DNA of 64,000 nt. It comes from an uncultured Clostridium sp. (GTDB lineage Bacteria; Bacillota; Clostridia; Clostridiales; Clostridiaceae). The notes below the pieces were generated by a model. It did no database searches, was not told the DNA's origin, and saw nothing but the letters and a program-made list of their open reading frames with translations. Below, piece after piece: positions 1-8,311 of the stretch; position 1 is the stretch's first letter, and each line of letters opens with the position of its first letter. The translations under genes were made by a program, and so were the position numbers. The stretch spans positions 19,556-83,555 of the forward strand of contig NZ_CAMQRY010000002.1 of NCBI RefSeq assembly GCF_947036855.1. Direction: 5' to 3'.

Positions 1-1
1 G

Positions 2-448
2 GTAGGTTTGATTAAAGCAATAGAGTCATTTAATTTAGGGAAAGGTACAAGGCTTGCTACATATGCAGCTCGATGTATAGAAAATGAAATATTAATGCTC
101 TTTAGGAATACTAAGAAAACTAAAGGTGAGGTATATTTGCAAGATCCAATAGGAGTAGATAAAGAGGGTAATGAGATTTGTCTTATTGATGTTTTGAGCA
201 GTGAGGGAGATTCTGTACTTGAAGCGGTTGAAAATAGATTACAAGTAAAAGCTTTATATAGTAAAATGAAGCTTGTTTTAACAGATAGGGAGAAAGAAAT
301 ATTAGAAATGAGATATGGACTTCTAGATGGAGATGTTAAGACACAAAGAGAAATTGCTTTAATACTTGGAATATCACGCTCTTATGTATCGAGAATAGAA
401 AAAAAAGCATTGAAAAAATTATTAAAAGAGTTTAATTTACAAAAATAG
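2..448 (+). CDS. sigK: RNA polymerase sporulation sigma factor SigK (3' part)
   Basis: This is the C-terminal 148 residues of a sigma-70 family factor whose start lies before the window. The readable frame begins at base 2 with VGLIKAIESF, so the end of region 2.1-2.2 is present. It is followed by region 2.3-2.4 ([14 protein letters not shown]), a linker, and region 4 with a helix-turn-helix (QREIALILGISRSYVSRIEKKALKKL). The motif RCIENEILM is shared by SigE and SigK. SigK is preferred because a separate, pro-sequence-bearing SigE is encoded next to spoIIGA in this window, and because sigK next to pilT and ftsA is a known clostridial order. In the family SigK drives late mother-cell genes (coat, cortex). 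The visible part is uninterrupted, so no skin-type element splits it here; the upstream part cannot be judged. Confidence 0.85.
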   Translation, partial: VGLIKAIESFNLGKGTRLATYAARCIENEILMLFRNTKKTKGEVYLQDPIGVDKEGNEICLIDVLSSEGDSVLEAVENRLQVKALYSKMKLVLTDREKEILEMRYGLLDGDVKTQREIALILGISRSYVSRIEKKALKKLLKEFNLQK

Positions 449-549
449 ATTTCAAATTTTAATACCCTAAAATCCTAGCAATTAATTTAGTTTTGGTTTA
501 TAATTTATTGTAGAATAAGTTTATTTAAACTATGGTTAAGAATGGGTTT

Positions 550-584
550 TAAGAATTGCTTGTTTAGAAAATAGGCAGTTCTTA
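550..584 (+). other. Weak hairpin between sigK and pilT
   Basis: A 10-bp stem with one G-U pair (TAAGAATTGC and GCAGTTCTTA) and a 15-nt loop lies 40 bases before pilT. It is followed by TTTTAAG rather than a clean T-run. It may be a weak terminator or a 5' leader element; nothing else is recognisable in this intergenic stretch. Confidence 0.3.
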
Positions 585-624
585 TTTTAAGATTAAGGGA
601 ATATTAAAATTTTGGAGGTTTATA

Positions 625-1677
625 ATGTTTGATTTAAATGAGTTATTAAAATTAACGGTAGAAGAGAAAGCTTCAGATTTGCATTTAACAGTTGGAATGC
701 AGCCGGCTATTAGAATAAATGGTAGTTTAAGAAAAATTGGTCAAGAGGTTTTAAAACCAACAGATACAGAAAATTTTGCAAGACAAATATTAGAAGAAAG
801 ATATGATGCTTATGAGAAAGAGGGAGAATATGATACATCATACTCAGCACAAGGAATGGGAAGATTCAGGGTTAATGTTTTTAAGCAAAGAAGTAGTACA
901 GCACTTGCTATAAGGGTTATAACTTTAAAGATACCAACACTTGATGAACTTAATCATCCAAGCATTTTAAAAGATTTAACAACTAAAAAAAGAGGATTAG
1001 TTCTTGTAACAGGACCAACAGGTAGTGGTAAGAGTACAACTTTAGCAGCTATGATAAATGAGATTAATAGTACTAGAGATGCTCATATAATAACACTTGA
1101 GGATCCTATAGAATATCTTCATAAACATAATAAATGCATAGTAAATCAAAGAGAAGTAGGTAAAGATACTATAAGTTATGAAAGAGCATTAAAGTCAGTA
1201 TTAAGAGAAGATCCAGATGTTATACTTGTTGGAGAGATGAGAGATCTTGAAACTATATCAATAGCTATAACAGCTGCTGAAACTGGTCACTTAGTATTTT
1301 CTACTCTTCATACAATAGGTGCTTCTAAAACTATTGATAGAATTATAGATGTATTCCCACCTCATCAACAACAACAGATAAAAGTACAATTATCAACTGT
1401 ACTTCAAGGGATTATATCACAACAACTAGTTCCTACAATTGAAGGTAGTAGAACAGCGGCGCTTGAAGTAATGATTTCAACACCTGCAATACAAAACCTT
1501 GTTAGAGAAGGTAAGACACATCAGATAGATTCATCAGTTCAAACTGGAAGTAAGTATGGTATGAAAACTATGGATATGGCGTTAGCAGAACTTTATAAGA
1601 AAAGACTTATTACATCTGATACAGCTACAAGTTTTTCAGTTGACAGAGATATGTTAAGTAGAATGATATTATATTAA
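625..1677 (+). CDS. pilT: Type IV pilus retraction ATPase PilT
   Basis: This 350-residue secretion ATPase has the full PilT layout: an N-terminal PAS-like domain (SDLHLTVGMQPAIRING), Walker A GPTGSGKST at residues 130-138, an Asp box (EDPIEY), Walker B (DPDVILVGEMRD), a His box (HLVFSTLHT) and a C-terminal retraction region. In the family it is a cytoplasmic hexamer that depolymerises type IV pili to power twitching or gliding. ATG 625 follows TTGGAGG at 612-618. No other pil gene is in the window, so the pilus machinery must be elsewhere. Its place between sigK and ftsA matches known Clostridium genomes, where it is the stand-alone retraction motor. Length and motifs are complete. Confidence 0.93.
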   Translation: MFDLNELLKLTVEEKASDLHLTVGMQPAIRINGSLRKIGQEVLKPTDTENFARQILEERYDAYEKEGEYDTSYSAQGMGRFRVNVFKQRSSTALAIRVITLKIPTLDELNHPSILKDLTTKKRGLVLVTGPTGSGKSTTLAAMINEINSTRDAHIITLEDPIEYLHKHNKCIVNQREVGKDTISYERALKSVLREDPDVILVGEMRDLETISIAITAAETGHLVFSTLHTIGASKTIDRIIDVFPPHQQQQIKVQLSTVLQGIISQQLVPTIEGSRTAALEVMISTPAIQNLVREGKTHQIDSSVQTGSKYGMKTMDMALAELYKKRLITSDTATSFSVDRDMLSRMILY

Positions 1678-1683
1678 AATTAT

Positions 1684-1701
1684 GCCAAGTTTAAACTTGG
1701 C
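1684..1701 (+). other. Perfect 18-bp palindrome between pilT and ftsA
   Basis: GCCAAGTT and AACTTGGC flank a central TTAA-type core, giving a perfect palindrome 7 bases after the pilT stop. It is followed by TTAATATTAATTAGGAGG. It could act as a weak terminator or an mRNA processing or stability hairpin, because the downstream T-run is poor and the ftsA ribosome binding site starts 12 bases later. Confidence 0.5.
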
Positions 1702-1726
1702 TTAATATTAATTAGGAGGTAACAAA

Positions 1727-2980
1727 ATGAACGAGAAGTTAGTTGCCTTAAGTATAGAAAGTAAAAATATTTCAGGTGCTATTGGAACAGAGATAAATGG
1801 AGAGTTTGAAATAGTTGATACTATAACAAAAGTTTCTAATGGAATAAGTAAATGTAAGGTAGTAGATAAAAAGCTACTTACTGAATCAATATTGGATGTT
1901 TTAGAAGAATTATCACATAGAAATTCGGAAAGAATAGATTCAGTATATTTATCTATTGGGACAGAACATACAAATGTTAAGTGTAATAAAGGAGTTTTCC
2001 TATTAGACAATGCACAGAGTGTTGTGAGTAAGAAAGAAGTTTTAAGTGCTTACATGGATGGACAAAGTATCACTAAAGATAGTGGTGAGTACATATTTGA
2101 TAGTATAATAAGAAATATTTATTTAGATGGTCAAATGGTATTAGATAGTCCTATAGAAAAAAATGCATTGTCAATTGAGATAGATTTAGATATTATTGCT
2201 ACTGAAAAAGAGTATTTAAATGATATACAGGATATATTTAATAGTATAGGTTGTAAAATAAATGGATTTATTTTAGGGCTAAACGCTTTAAAAGATTTGT
2301 TTAGTGCCGATAATATAAATAGTGGTCCAGAACTTTTTATAGACTTTGGTGATGAAAAAACAGATTTTATATATTATGAAAATAATAGAATTAATGACAT
2401 GAAGAGTATAGAACTTGGTGGAGTTAACATAATAAAAGATTTGTCATTTATAACTAAGTTTGATGAAGAAGTTTTAGATACAATAAAAACAGAGTATGCG
2501 CCAAAGTATGATACATTAAGAAGAGAGTTTTCTAAGATAACGCATAATGATGTTAATATTGATTCTGTATTGTTTTATGATGTTATAAATGCCAGAATTG
2601 AAGAGATTCTTAGCTATATAAGGAAATATGCAGAGGAAAAAAACATTTATGATGGTATGACTAAAGTAACTGTTTTTGGTGATAGCATATGTTTGTTTGA
2701 GAACATAGAAGTTTTAATTGAGGAAGTTTTACAGAAAAAAACCAAAGTTTTTACAAAAAATGATATTAAAGTCGAAAATTCTTCAATAATTACGTCGATT
2801 GCTATTGTTAAAGAGGTATATGATAGGTTAAAATTAATAGGTAAAGATATAATTATATATATTCCAGAAGAAGTGAAAGATATAATTGTTGAAGAGGATA
2901 AAATTTCAAATGAAGATGTTAAAGAAGTAAAGAAAAAAGGATTATCTAAAGTATTGAGATTTTTAGGGGATATTTTTTAA
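1727..2980 (+). CDS. ftsA: Divergent FtsA-like cell division protein
   Basis: This 417-residue actin-fold protein lies 13 bases before ftsZ, the classic ftsA-ftsZ order. In the family FtsA binds the FtsZ tail and tethers the Z-ring to the membrane. Visible parts are an N-terminal ATPase-fold strand pair ([16 protein letters not shown]), a region like the FtsA phosphate-2 loop followed by a conserved Gly-Gly ([16 protein letters not shown], then [12 protein letters not shown]), and a C-terminal amphipathic stretch ([10 protein letters not shown]) that fits a membrane-targeting helix. The nucleotide motifs deviate: the usual DIGT and GGGTTD loops read SIES and GDEKTD. ATG 1727 follows AGGAGG. 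Identity as FtsA is inferred from position and fold pattern; retained ATP binding is doubtful. Confidence 0.75.
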   Translation: MNEKLVALSIESKNISGAIGTEINGEFEIVDTITKVSNGISKCKVVDKKLLTESILDVLEELSHRNSERIDSVYLSIGTEHTNVKCNKGVFLLDNAQSVVSKKEVLSAYMDGQSITKDSGEYIFDSIIRNIYLDGQMVLDSPIEKNALSIEIDLDIIATEKEYLNDIQDIFNSIGCKINGFILGLNALKDLFSADNINSGPELFIDFGDEKTDFIYYENNRINDMKSIELGGVNIIKDLSFITKFDEEVLDTIKTEYAPKYDTLRREFSKITHNDVNIDSVLFYDVINARIEEILSYIRKYAEEKNIYDGMTKVTVFGDSICLFENIEVLIEEVLQKKTKVFTKNDIKVENSSIITSIAIVKEVYDRLKLIGKDIIIYIPEEVKDIIVEEDKISNEDVKEVKKKGLSKVLRFLGDIF

Positions 2981-2993
2981 AGGAGGAGTTATT

Positions 2994-4109
2994 TTGTTAG
3001 ATTTTGATGTAGATATGCAAGATTTTACTAATATAAAAGTAATTGGTTGTGGAGGTGGTGGAAGTAACGCTGTTAATAGAATGATAATGGAAGGTCTTAA
3101 AGACGTAGAATTTATAGCTATTAATACTGATAAACAAGCGTTAATGCTTTCACATGCAACACATAAGATTCAAATTGGAGATAAGCTTACAAAAGGCTTA
3201 GGTGCCGGAGCTGATCCAGAGATAGGGAAAAAAGCTGCTGAAGAAAGTTTAGAAGAGATAACAGAGTCTATAAAAGGCGCTGATATGGTATTTATTACTG
3301 CTGGTATGGGTGGTGGTACTGGAACAGGTGCTGCACCAGTAGTTGCTGAAGTAGCTAAATCAATGGGAGTATTAACTGTTGGAATAGTAACAAAACCATT
3401 CCCATTTGAAGGTAGAAGAAGAATGAAACATGCTGAAATGGGAATTGAGAATTTAAAGGCTAAAGTTGATACTTTAGTTACAATTCCAAATGAGAGACTT
3501 TTAAGTATGGTTGATAAGAAAACAACTTTACTTGATTCTTTCAAAAAAGCAGATGATGTTTTAAGACAAGGTGTACAAGGTATATCAGACCTTATAACAA
3601 ATCCTGGATTAATCAACCTTGATTTTGCTGATGTTAGATCAGTAATGGTTGATAAAGGTCTTGCTCATATGGGTATAGGTAAAGGTACAGGAGATACTAG
3701 AGCGAAGGATGCAGCTGAAGAGGCTATTTCTTCACCATTATTAGAAACATCTATAACAGGTGCAACAGGAGTTCTTATAAATATTACAGGTGGACCAGAT
3801 TTAAGTCTATTTGAAATAAATGAAGCTTCTGAAATAGTTCAGGAATCAGCAGATCCAGATGCAAATATAATATTTGGTACTGCAATAGATGAATCACTTA
3901 AAGAAAATATAAGAATTACTGTTATAGCAACAGGGTTTGATAAAGAAACAAATAAACTTGCTGCGGCCAAGAAAATTGAAAAAACAGTAATTATAGCTAA
4001 GCAAACTGAAGAGTTACAGCCAGAAGTTGCAGTAGCTAAAGAAGAAAGTAATGAGGATGAAGATTTAAGTATCCCATCATTCTTAAGAAAAAATAATAGA
4101 AGATTTTAA
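2994..4109 (+). CDS. ftsZ: Cell division GTPase FtsZ
   Basis: FtsZ is the tubulin-like GTPase that polymerises at midcell, and at the asymmetric septum during sporulation. The 371-residue protein has the N-terminal nucleotide loop [13 protein letters not shown] (about 18-30), the tubulin signature GGGTGTG (106-112), the T7 region and a C-terminal conserved peptide (IPSFLRKN) used by FtsA and other partners. The start is a TTG at 2994, chosen because AGGAGG at 2981-2986 is correctly spaced and the resulting MLDFDVD is the usual family N-terminus. It is the last gene before a strong terminator and so probably the end of the ftsA-ftsZ unit. Confidence 0.97.
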   Translation: MLDFDVDMQDFTNIKVIGCGGGGSNAVNRMIMEGLKDVEFIAINTDKQALMLSHATHKIQIGDKLTKGLGAGADPEIGKKAAEESLEEITESIKGADMVFITAGMGGGTGTGAAPVVAEVAKSMGVLTVGIVTKPFPFEGRRRMKHAEMGIENLKAKVDTLVTIPNERLLSMVDKKTTLLDSFKKADDVLRQGVQGISDLITNPGLINLDFADVRSVMVDKGLAHMGIGKGTGDTRAKDAAEEAISSPLLETSITGATGVLINITGGPDLSLFEINEASEIVQESADPDANIIFGTAIDESLKENIRITVIATGFDKETNKLAAAKKIEKTVIIAKQTEELQPEVAVAKEESNEDEDLSIPSFLRKNNRRF

Positions 4110-4114
4110 ATAGT

Positions 4115-4148
4115 AAAGAGCACTCGAATAAGAGTGCTCTTTTTTTTG
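4115..4148 (+). terminator. Rho-independent terminator after ftsZ
   Basis: An 11-bp perfect stem (AAAGAGCACTC and GAGTGCTCTTT) with a 6-nt loop is followed by a run of seven or more T. It separates ftsZ from the spoIIGA promoter region. Confidence 0.9.
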
Positions 4149-4159
4149 TTGATATTTTT

Positions 4160-4220
4160 AGAAAAAAGAAGAAAAAAGAGGGAAAAGAAGATAAGGAGGG
4201 AAAAAAAGAAGAAAAAAAAA
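4160..4220 (+). repeat. 61-nt polypurine tract
   Basis: From 4160 to 4220 every base is A or G except one T at 4192, in irregular runs such as GAAAAAAGAAG and GGAGGG. It lies between the ftsZ terminator and the spoIIGA promoter. It has no coding role that I can see. It may be structural (bendable or triplex-forming DNA) or an UP-type region. Confidence 0.7.
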
Positions 4221-4239
4221 CACTTATAAAAGATTTATT

Positions 4240-4272
4240 ATGACAAAATTTTAACTGTTTAAGTCTTATAAT
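4240..4272 (+). promoter_or_regulatory. Candidate spoIIG-type promoter (Spo0A/SigA, long spacer)
   Basis: ATGACA at 4240-4245 (5/6 to the -35 consensus) and TATAAT at 4267-4272 are separated by 21 bp. The Bacillus subtilis spoIIG promoter is known for a similarly long 22-bp spacer and activation by Spo0A. The -35 overlaps TTTTGTCATAA on the reverse strand, which is close to a Spo0A box. Inferred by eye; not tested. Confidence 0.5.
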
Positions 4273-4292
4273 AAAAACAAGGAGTTGATGCT

Positions 4293-5102
4293 ATGATTGT
4301 ATACTTAGATGTATTACTGATAGAAAATTTTTTGATAAATTTTTTTTTGATTGTAGTTACTATACAATTATTAAGATATAAGTTTAGGTATAGAATGCTA
4401 GTTTTAGCAAGTGGGGTTGGAAGCTTATATACATTAACGCTTTTTTTTGATGGACTAGCTATATTTACTAATATTATATTTAAAATTTTTGTTGTAATCA
4501 TAATGCTAAAAATTTCCTTGCCGAAAAAAGAAATTTTTACAATTATGAAAGGCGTTTTAGTATTTTTTTTAGTATCAATAGGTTTTTCAGGATTTTGTTT
4601 TTTATTTGCAATGGCAGAAAATCCATATAATATAACAGGAGTATTTACTATAAATAATTATTCAAGTAAAGTATTGCTTTTTTCAGCAATGTTACTTTAC
4701 TTAACTTCTTATAGATTATACTTATATATAAAAAATAAGGGTATTGTAAATAATTTTATTTGGGATATAGAATTTATATTAAATGGGAATAAATTTTATG
4801 CTAATGGATTTTTAGATACAGGAAATGAACTTGTAGAACCAGTAACGTTATTACCAGTCATAATTATAGAGAGAAGAATTTGTGATTTTACTATTTTAAA
4901 TGAAGAAGATAGCTTTAGAATTCCTTATAAATTAGTGAATGGAAGTAGTAATGTGATAAAAGGTGTAAAGGTTACTGATATCATAATGAAATCAAATATT
5001 AAAGATGAAGAAAAAAAAATAGATGCAATAATTGCTTTGTGTGATACAAAACTTAGTGCAGATGGAGAGTTTAATGCCTTATTATCAAGGGCAGTACTGT
5101 AG
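4293..5102 (+). CDS. spoIIGA: Sporulation sigma-E processing peptidase SpoIIGA
   Basis: SpoIIGA is the septal membrane protease that cleaves pro-SigE after a signal from the forespore. The 269-residue protein (Bacillus version about 309) starts with the family hallmark [14 protein letters not shown]. It has about five hydrophobic segments in residues 1-145, then a soluble C-terminal domain carrying the aspartyl-protease motif FLDTG with the catalytic Asp at 175. The start ATG 4293 follows AAGGAG. It lies 8 bases from its substrate gene sigE, with which it is almost certainly cotranscribed from the long-spacer promoter upstream. The slightly short length is normal for clostridia. Confidence 0.93.
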   Translation: MIVYLDVLLIENFLINFFLIVVTIQLLRYKFRYRMLVLASGVGSLYTLTLFFDGLAIFTNIIFKIFVVIIMLKISLPKKEIFTIMKGVLVFFLVSIGFSGFCFLFAMAENPYNITGVFTINNYSSKVLLFSAMLLYLTSYRLYLYIKNKGIVNNFIWDIEFILNGNKFYANGFLDTGNELVEPVTLLPVIIIERRICDFTILNEEDSFRIPYKLVNGSSNVIKGVKVTDIIMKSNIKDEEKKIDAIIALCDTKLSADGEFNALLSRAVL

Positions 5103-5110
5103 GAGGGGAA

Positions 5111-5818
5111 ATGAAAAGATTACAACTATTATTAAACAAAGTTTTTAGCAAATTTAAAATATTTTTTAAAAGAGTTTATTATGTCGGAGGAAGTGATGTA
5201 TTACCAGCTCCACTTACAAAGGCAGAAGAAGAAAAATTAATGATTAAATTAACAGAGGGTGATGAGAGCATTAGAACAACATTAATAGAGCGGAATTTAA
5301 GGCTTGTAGTATATATTGCTAGAAAGTTTGAGAATACTGGTGTTGGTGTTGAAGATTTAATATCAGTTGGGACTATAGGACTTATAAAAGCTGTTAATAC
5401 ATTTAATCCAGAAAAAAACATAAAACTTGCAACTTATGCATCAAGATGTATTGAAAATGAAATTCTTATGTATCTTAGAAAAAACAATAAGGTTAAAGCA
5501 GAAATATCATTTTATGAACCTTTAAATATAGATTGGGATGGAAATGAACTTTTACTATCTGATATACTTGGGACAGAAAATGATATAGTTTATAATCTTA
5601 TTGAGAATGAAGTTGATAGACAACTTTTAGTTGTAGCTATGGAACATTTGACTAAAAGGGAACAAGAGATAATAAAACTTAGGTTTGGTCTTTATGGTGT
5701 TAAGGAAAAAACACAAAAAGAAGTTGCAGATATGCTAGGGATTTCACAGTCTTATATTTCAAGACTTGAGAAGAAAATAATAAAGAGATTAAAAAAAGAA
5801 ATTAGTAAAATGGTATAA
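5111..5818 (+). CDS. sigE: Early mother-cell sigma factor SigE (pro-sigma-E)
   Basis: SigE directs early mother-cell transcription and is made as an inactive precursor. The first about 24 residues (Lys/Phe-rich, ending FKRVYY before VGGSD) form the amphipathic pro-sequence removed by SpoIIGA; the junction YYVGGS closely matches the Bacillus cleavage region. Region 2 ([48 protein letters not shown]) and region 4 with its helix-turn-helix ([21 protein letters not shown]) are complete in 235 residues. ATG 5111 follows AGGAGGGG. It is cotranscribed with spoIIGA. The bases around its stop codon also appear to hold the sigG promoter. Confidence 0.96.
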   Translation: MKRLQLLLNKVFSKFKIFFKRVYYVGGSDVLPAPLTKAEEEKLMIKLTEGDESIRTTLIERNLRLVVYIARKFENTGVGVEDLISVGTIGLIKAVNTFNPEKNIKLATYASRCIENEILMYLRKNNKVKAEISFYEPLNIDWDGNELLLSDILGTENDIVYNLIENEVDRQLLVVAMEHLTKREQEIIKLRFGLYGVKEKTQKEVADMLGISQSYISRLEKKIIKRLKKEISKMV

Positions 5819-5842
5819 AAATAAACTCTTTTGGGGATAATT
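5813..5842 (+). promoter_or_regulatory. Candidate sigma-F-type promoter for sigG
   Basis: GTATA at 5813-5817, a 15-bp spacer and GGGGATAATT at 5833-5842 match the sigma-F consensus as I remember it (GYATA, N15, GGNNANANTR) except for the last base. The -35 overlaps the sigE stop codon. Sigma-F control of sigG is what the forespore cascade requires. Confidence 0.55.
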
Positions 5843-5885
5843 TAAATGCACTAGGTAATTACTTCAGAGGGGTTGATTTTTAACT

Positions 5886-6659
5886 ATGATGATGAATAAG
5901 GTAGAGATTTGTGGTGTAAACACAGCAAAATTACCGATACTTAAAGAAAAAGAGATGAAAGAACTCCTTTTAAAAATAAAAAAAGGAGATTTACATTCAA
6001 GAGAAACGTTTATACAAGGAAATTTACGATTGGTATTAAGTGTTATAAAAAGATTTAACAATAGAGGAGAAAATGTTGATGATTTATTTCAAGTAGGTTG
6101 TATAGGACTTATGAAATCAATTGATAATTTTGATTTATCTCATAATGTAAAATTTTCTACTTATGCTGTTCCTATGATAATAGGGGAGATAAGAAGATAT
6201 TTAAGAGATAATAATTCTATAAGAGTTAGTAGATCGTTAAGAGATATAGCTTATAAAGCACTAATTGTTAGAGATAGACTTATCAATGATAATAATAAAG
6301 AACCAACAGTATCTGAAATAGCAAAAGAGTTAGAAATTCCAAGAGCTGATGTGGTATTTGCACTTGATGCAATACAGGATCCAGTATCATTATTTGAGCC
6401 AATATATCATGATGGTGGAGATGCAATATATGTTGTTGACCAAATTAGTGATGTTAAGAATCAAGATAAAATTTGGCTTGAAAATATATCTATAAAAGAG
6501 GCTATGAAAAGACTTAATGAACGGGAAAAACTTATAATTAATTTAAGGTTTTTTGCAGGAAGAACACAGATGGAAGTAGCTGATGAAATAGGAATATCAC
6601 AAGCACAGGTTTCTAGACTTGAAAAAATTGCCTTAAAACATATGAAGAAATATGTGTAA
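5886..6659 (+). CDS. sigG: Late forespore sigma factor SigG
   Basis: SigG drives late forespore genes (small acid-soluble proteins, germination receptors). The 257-residue protein carries the diagnostic NKVEICGVNTAKLPIL N-terminus, region 2 (GNLRLVLSVIKRFNNRGEN, FSTYAVPMIIGEIRRYLRDN), region 3 (AKELEIPRADVVFALDA) and region 4 (EVADEIGISQAQVSRLEKIA). Three ATG codons stand in a row at 5886, 5889 and 5892. The first is listed because it gives the same distance to NKVEICG as in Bacillus. The Shine-Dalgarno AGAGGGG at 5866-5872 is rather far from the first ATG, so a later one is possible. It lacks a pro-sequence, as expected. Confidence 0.95.
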   Translation: MMMNKVEICGVNTAKLPILKEKEMKELLLKIKKGDLHSRETFIQGNLRLVLSVIKRFNNRGENVDDLFQVGCIGLMKSIDNFDLSHNVKFSTYAVPMIIGEIRRYLRDNNSIRVSRSLRDIAYKALIVRDRLINDNNKEPTVSEIAKELEIPRADVVFALDAIQDPVSLFEPIYHDGGDAIYVVDQISDVKNQDKIWLENISIKEAMKRLNEREKLIINLRFFAGRTQMEVADEIGISQAQVSRLEKIALKHMKKYV

Positions 6660-6687
6660 TTTTTTTTAATTTAAGGGGGAGAGGGCT

Positions 6688-6963
6688 TTGGAGATAAATA
6701 TGGAAGAGGAACGTTTATTTTCACTAAAAGATTTAAAAAATTTAGAGGTTATAGATATAAATGAAGGAAGAAAACTTGGTTATATTATAGATGTTAAAGT
6801 TGATTGTGATAATTATAAAGTTTTATCAGTAATCCTTCCAATGGAAAAAACATCTTGGTTTGGAAAGCAAGAAGTTATAGAAATTGATTGGGATGATGTA
6901 GTGAAGGTTGGTATAGAATGTATATTAGTTAATATAAGAGAAAAAATATTTAGAGAAATATAG
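6688..6963 (+). CDS. YlmC/YmxH family PRC-barrel sporulation protein
   Basis: A 91-residue protein with a PRC-barrel pattern: SLKDLKNLEVIDINEGRKLGYIIDVKVDCDNYKVLSVIL. YlmC/YmxH proteins are small, conserved in spore formers and often sit next to sigG; their molecular role is not settled. The listed start is TTG 6688, 8 bases after GGGGG. An ATG at 6700, giving an 87-residue protein that begins MEEERLFS, is an alternative but lies farther from the Shine-Dalgarno sequence. Confidence 0.8.
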   Translation: MEINMEEERLFSLKDLKNLEVIDINEGRKLGYIIDVKVDCDNYKVLSVILPMEKTSWFGKQEVIEIDWDDVVKVGIECILVNIREKIFREI

Positions 6964-7029
6964 AAATTATATTAAAAAAATTGTATAATTAGTGTACATC
7001 TATAGTAAGTAGAAAGGTGTGGATTGATA

Positions 7030-7482
7030 ATGAAGTGTCCATATTGTCTTCATGAAGAAAGTAAAGTTGTAGATTCGAGGTCTGCAGATGATTATGCATC
7101 TATAAGAAGACGAAGAGAATGTTTAAAGTGTACGAAGCGATACACTACATATGAAAAGGTTGAAGATATACCAATTCTTGTTGTCAAAAAAGATGCAACA
7201 AGAGAGGCTTTTGATAAGGATAAAATACTAGCAGGACTTATTAAAGCGTGCCAAAAAAGACCTGTTTCAAGAAAGCAAATAGAAGAAGTTTCAGAGAGTA
7301 TTGAAAAAACTGTTAGTAATAAAATGCTTACTGAAATAAGTTCTGATTATATAGGGGAATTAATAATGGAAAAACTTAAAGATATTGATGAAGTATCTTA
7401 TGTTAGATTTGCCTCTGTATATAGACAATTTAAGGATATAAACACATTTATGGAAGAGATAAAGAGTTTAATGAAAGAATAG
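7030..7482 (+). CDS. nrdR: Transcriptional repressor NrdR
   Basis: NrdR represses ribonucleotide reductase genes in response to (d)ATP. It has an N-terminal zinc ribbon (CPYC and CLKC, with the conserved [16 protein letters not shown] between them), then an ATP-cone domain ([20 protein letters not shown]). ATG 7030 is preferred because nearly all NrdR begin MKCPYC. A TTG at 7024 would add two residues. The Shine-Dalgarno AAAGGTG is about 11 bases upstream. Length 150 residues is typical. No ribonucleotide reductase gene is in the window, so its targets are elsewhere. Confidence 0.95.
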   Translation: MKCPYCLHEESKVVDSRSADDYASIRRRRECLKCTKRYTTYEKVEDIPILVVKKDATREAFDKDKILAGLIKACQKRPVSRKQIEEVSESIEKTVSNKMLTEISSDYIGELIMEKLKDIDEVSYVRFASVYRQFKDINTFMEEIKSLMKE

Positions 7483-7517
7483 AGTAGAAGCATTCATATA
7501 ATTTGGATGCTTCTACT
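7483..7517 (+). terminator. Terminator-like hairpin after nrdR
   Basis: An 11-bp perfect stem (AGTAGAAGCAT and ATGCTTCTACT) with a 13-nt loop is followed by TT and then a TTTAA tandem repeat (about four copies, 7517-7536) rather than a pure T-run. Moderate terminator or mRNA 3' end. Confidence 0.7.
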
Positions 7518-7560
7518 TTAATTTAATTTAATTTAATTTTAAAAAGGGTGGTAGGGTAAA

Positions 7561-8265
7561 GTGGAAAAGATAATAATACAAAGTATGGAATTTTTGAAAA
7601 TAAAGGATAAGAATATAAATATATTATTTTCAACAGCAAAAAATAATGTGTCATATAAACTTAAGGATATAAATACAATTAAGAATTTTGAAATGTTACA
7701 AGAAATATTTGATGTGAAAAAAGTAAACTATACAAATCAGGTTCATGGGGATAACATAATAAACTTAGATTTTAATGAAAGTATAGATAAAGAAGCTGAT
7801 GGTCTTATAATATCAAAGGCAAATGAAATTTCTGGTGTGTTTACAGCTGATTGTGTTCCAGTTATAATTTATGATCCTGATAAAGAGGTTATAGCTACAG
7901 TTCATAGTGGGTGGAAGGGAACTATTTTAGATATAAGTAGACAGGCAGTAAATATATTAAAAGAGAAATACAAATGTGAAAATATAAATGTAGTGATTGG
8001 ACCAGCAGTTGGAATTTGTTGTTATGAGGTAAGTGAGGAATTAGTTCAGAGGTTTAATGAAAAATATGGGGAGAGTATTTCAAAAGGAAGAATGCTTGAT
8101 TTAAAGAAAGTAATTAGGGTTCAATTAGCTGATATAGTAAATGTGGATAAGATAATTGATTTAGATATTTGTACAAATTGTAGTGAAGATATAGAATTTT
8201 ACTCTTATAGAAAGAAAAAAGAAGAGGCAGGAAGATTATTTTCATTTGCATTTATAGATAGTTAA
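7561..8265 (+). CDS. pgeF: Peptidoglycan editing factor PgeF (YlmD/YfiH, laccase-domain)
   Basis: Members of this multicopper-like fold family (YfiH/YlmD) are linked to removal of L-Ser-containing precursors from peptidoglycan and also show purine nucleosidase activity in vitro. The 234-residue protein has the conserved metal-site motifs QVHGDNI, TADCVPVIIYD, VHSGWKGT and the C-terminal GPAVGICCYEV. The start is GTG 7561 after GGGTGGTAGGG. In many Firmicutes this gene sits in the sigG-ylm region, as here. Function in this organism is inferred from family only. Confidence 0.88.
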   Translation: MEKIIIQSMEFLKIKDKNINILFSTAKNNVSYKLKDINTIKNFEMLQEIFDVKKVNYTNQVHGDNIINLDFNESIDKEADGLIISKANEISGVFTADCVPVIIYDPDKEVIATVHSGWKGTILDISRQAVNILKEKYKCENINVVIGPAVGICCYEVSEELVQRFNEKYGESISKGRMLDLKKVIRVQLADIVNVDKIIDLDICTNCSEDIEFYSYRKKKEEAGRLFSFAFIDS

Positions 8266-8311
8266 AAACATTTATATGTAAAGATATTTTAGATTTACAG
8301 GGGGTGTAAAT

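Noticed and set aside
2-448. Possible skin-type prophage interruption of sigK.
   Set aside because: The visible part of the gene is continuous across regions 2.2 to 4.2; the upstream part is not in the window, so no claim can be made.
3170-3616. A long open frame on the minus strand inside ftsZ, with similar antisense frames in many other genes.
   Set aside because: They lack ribosome binding sites and known motifs and lie opposite strongly conserved genes; they are coding shadows.
7517-7540. TTTAA tandem repeat after nrdR as a possible satellite or CRISPR-like repeat.
   Set aside because: Only about four copies of 5 bp in an AT-rich intergenic region; no spacers.
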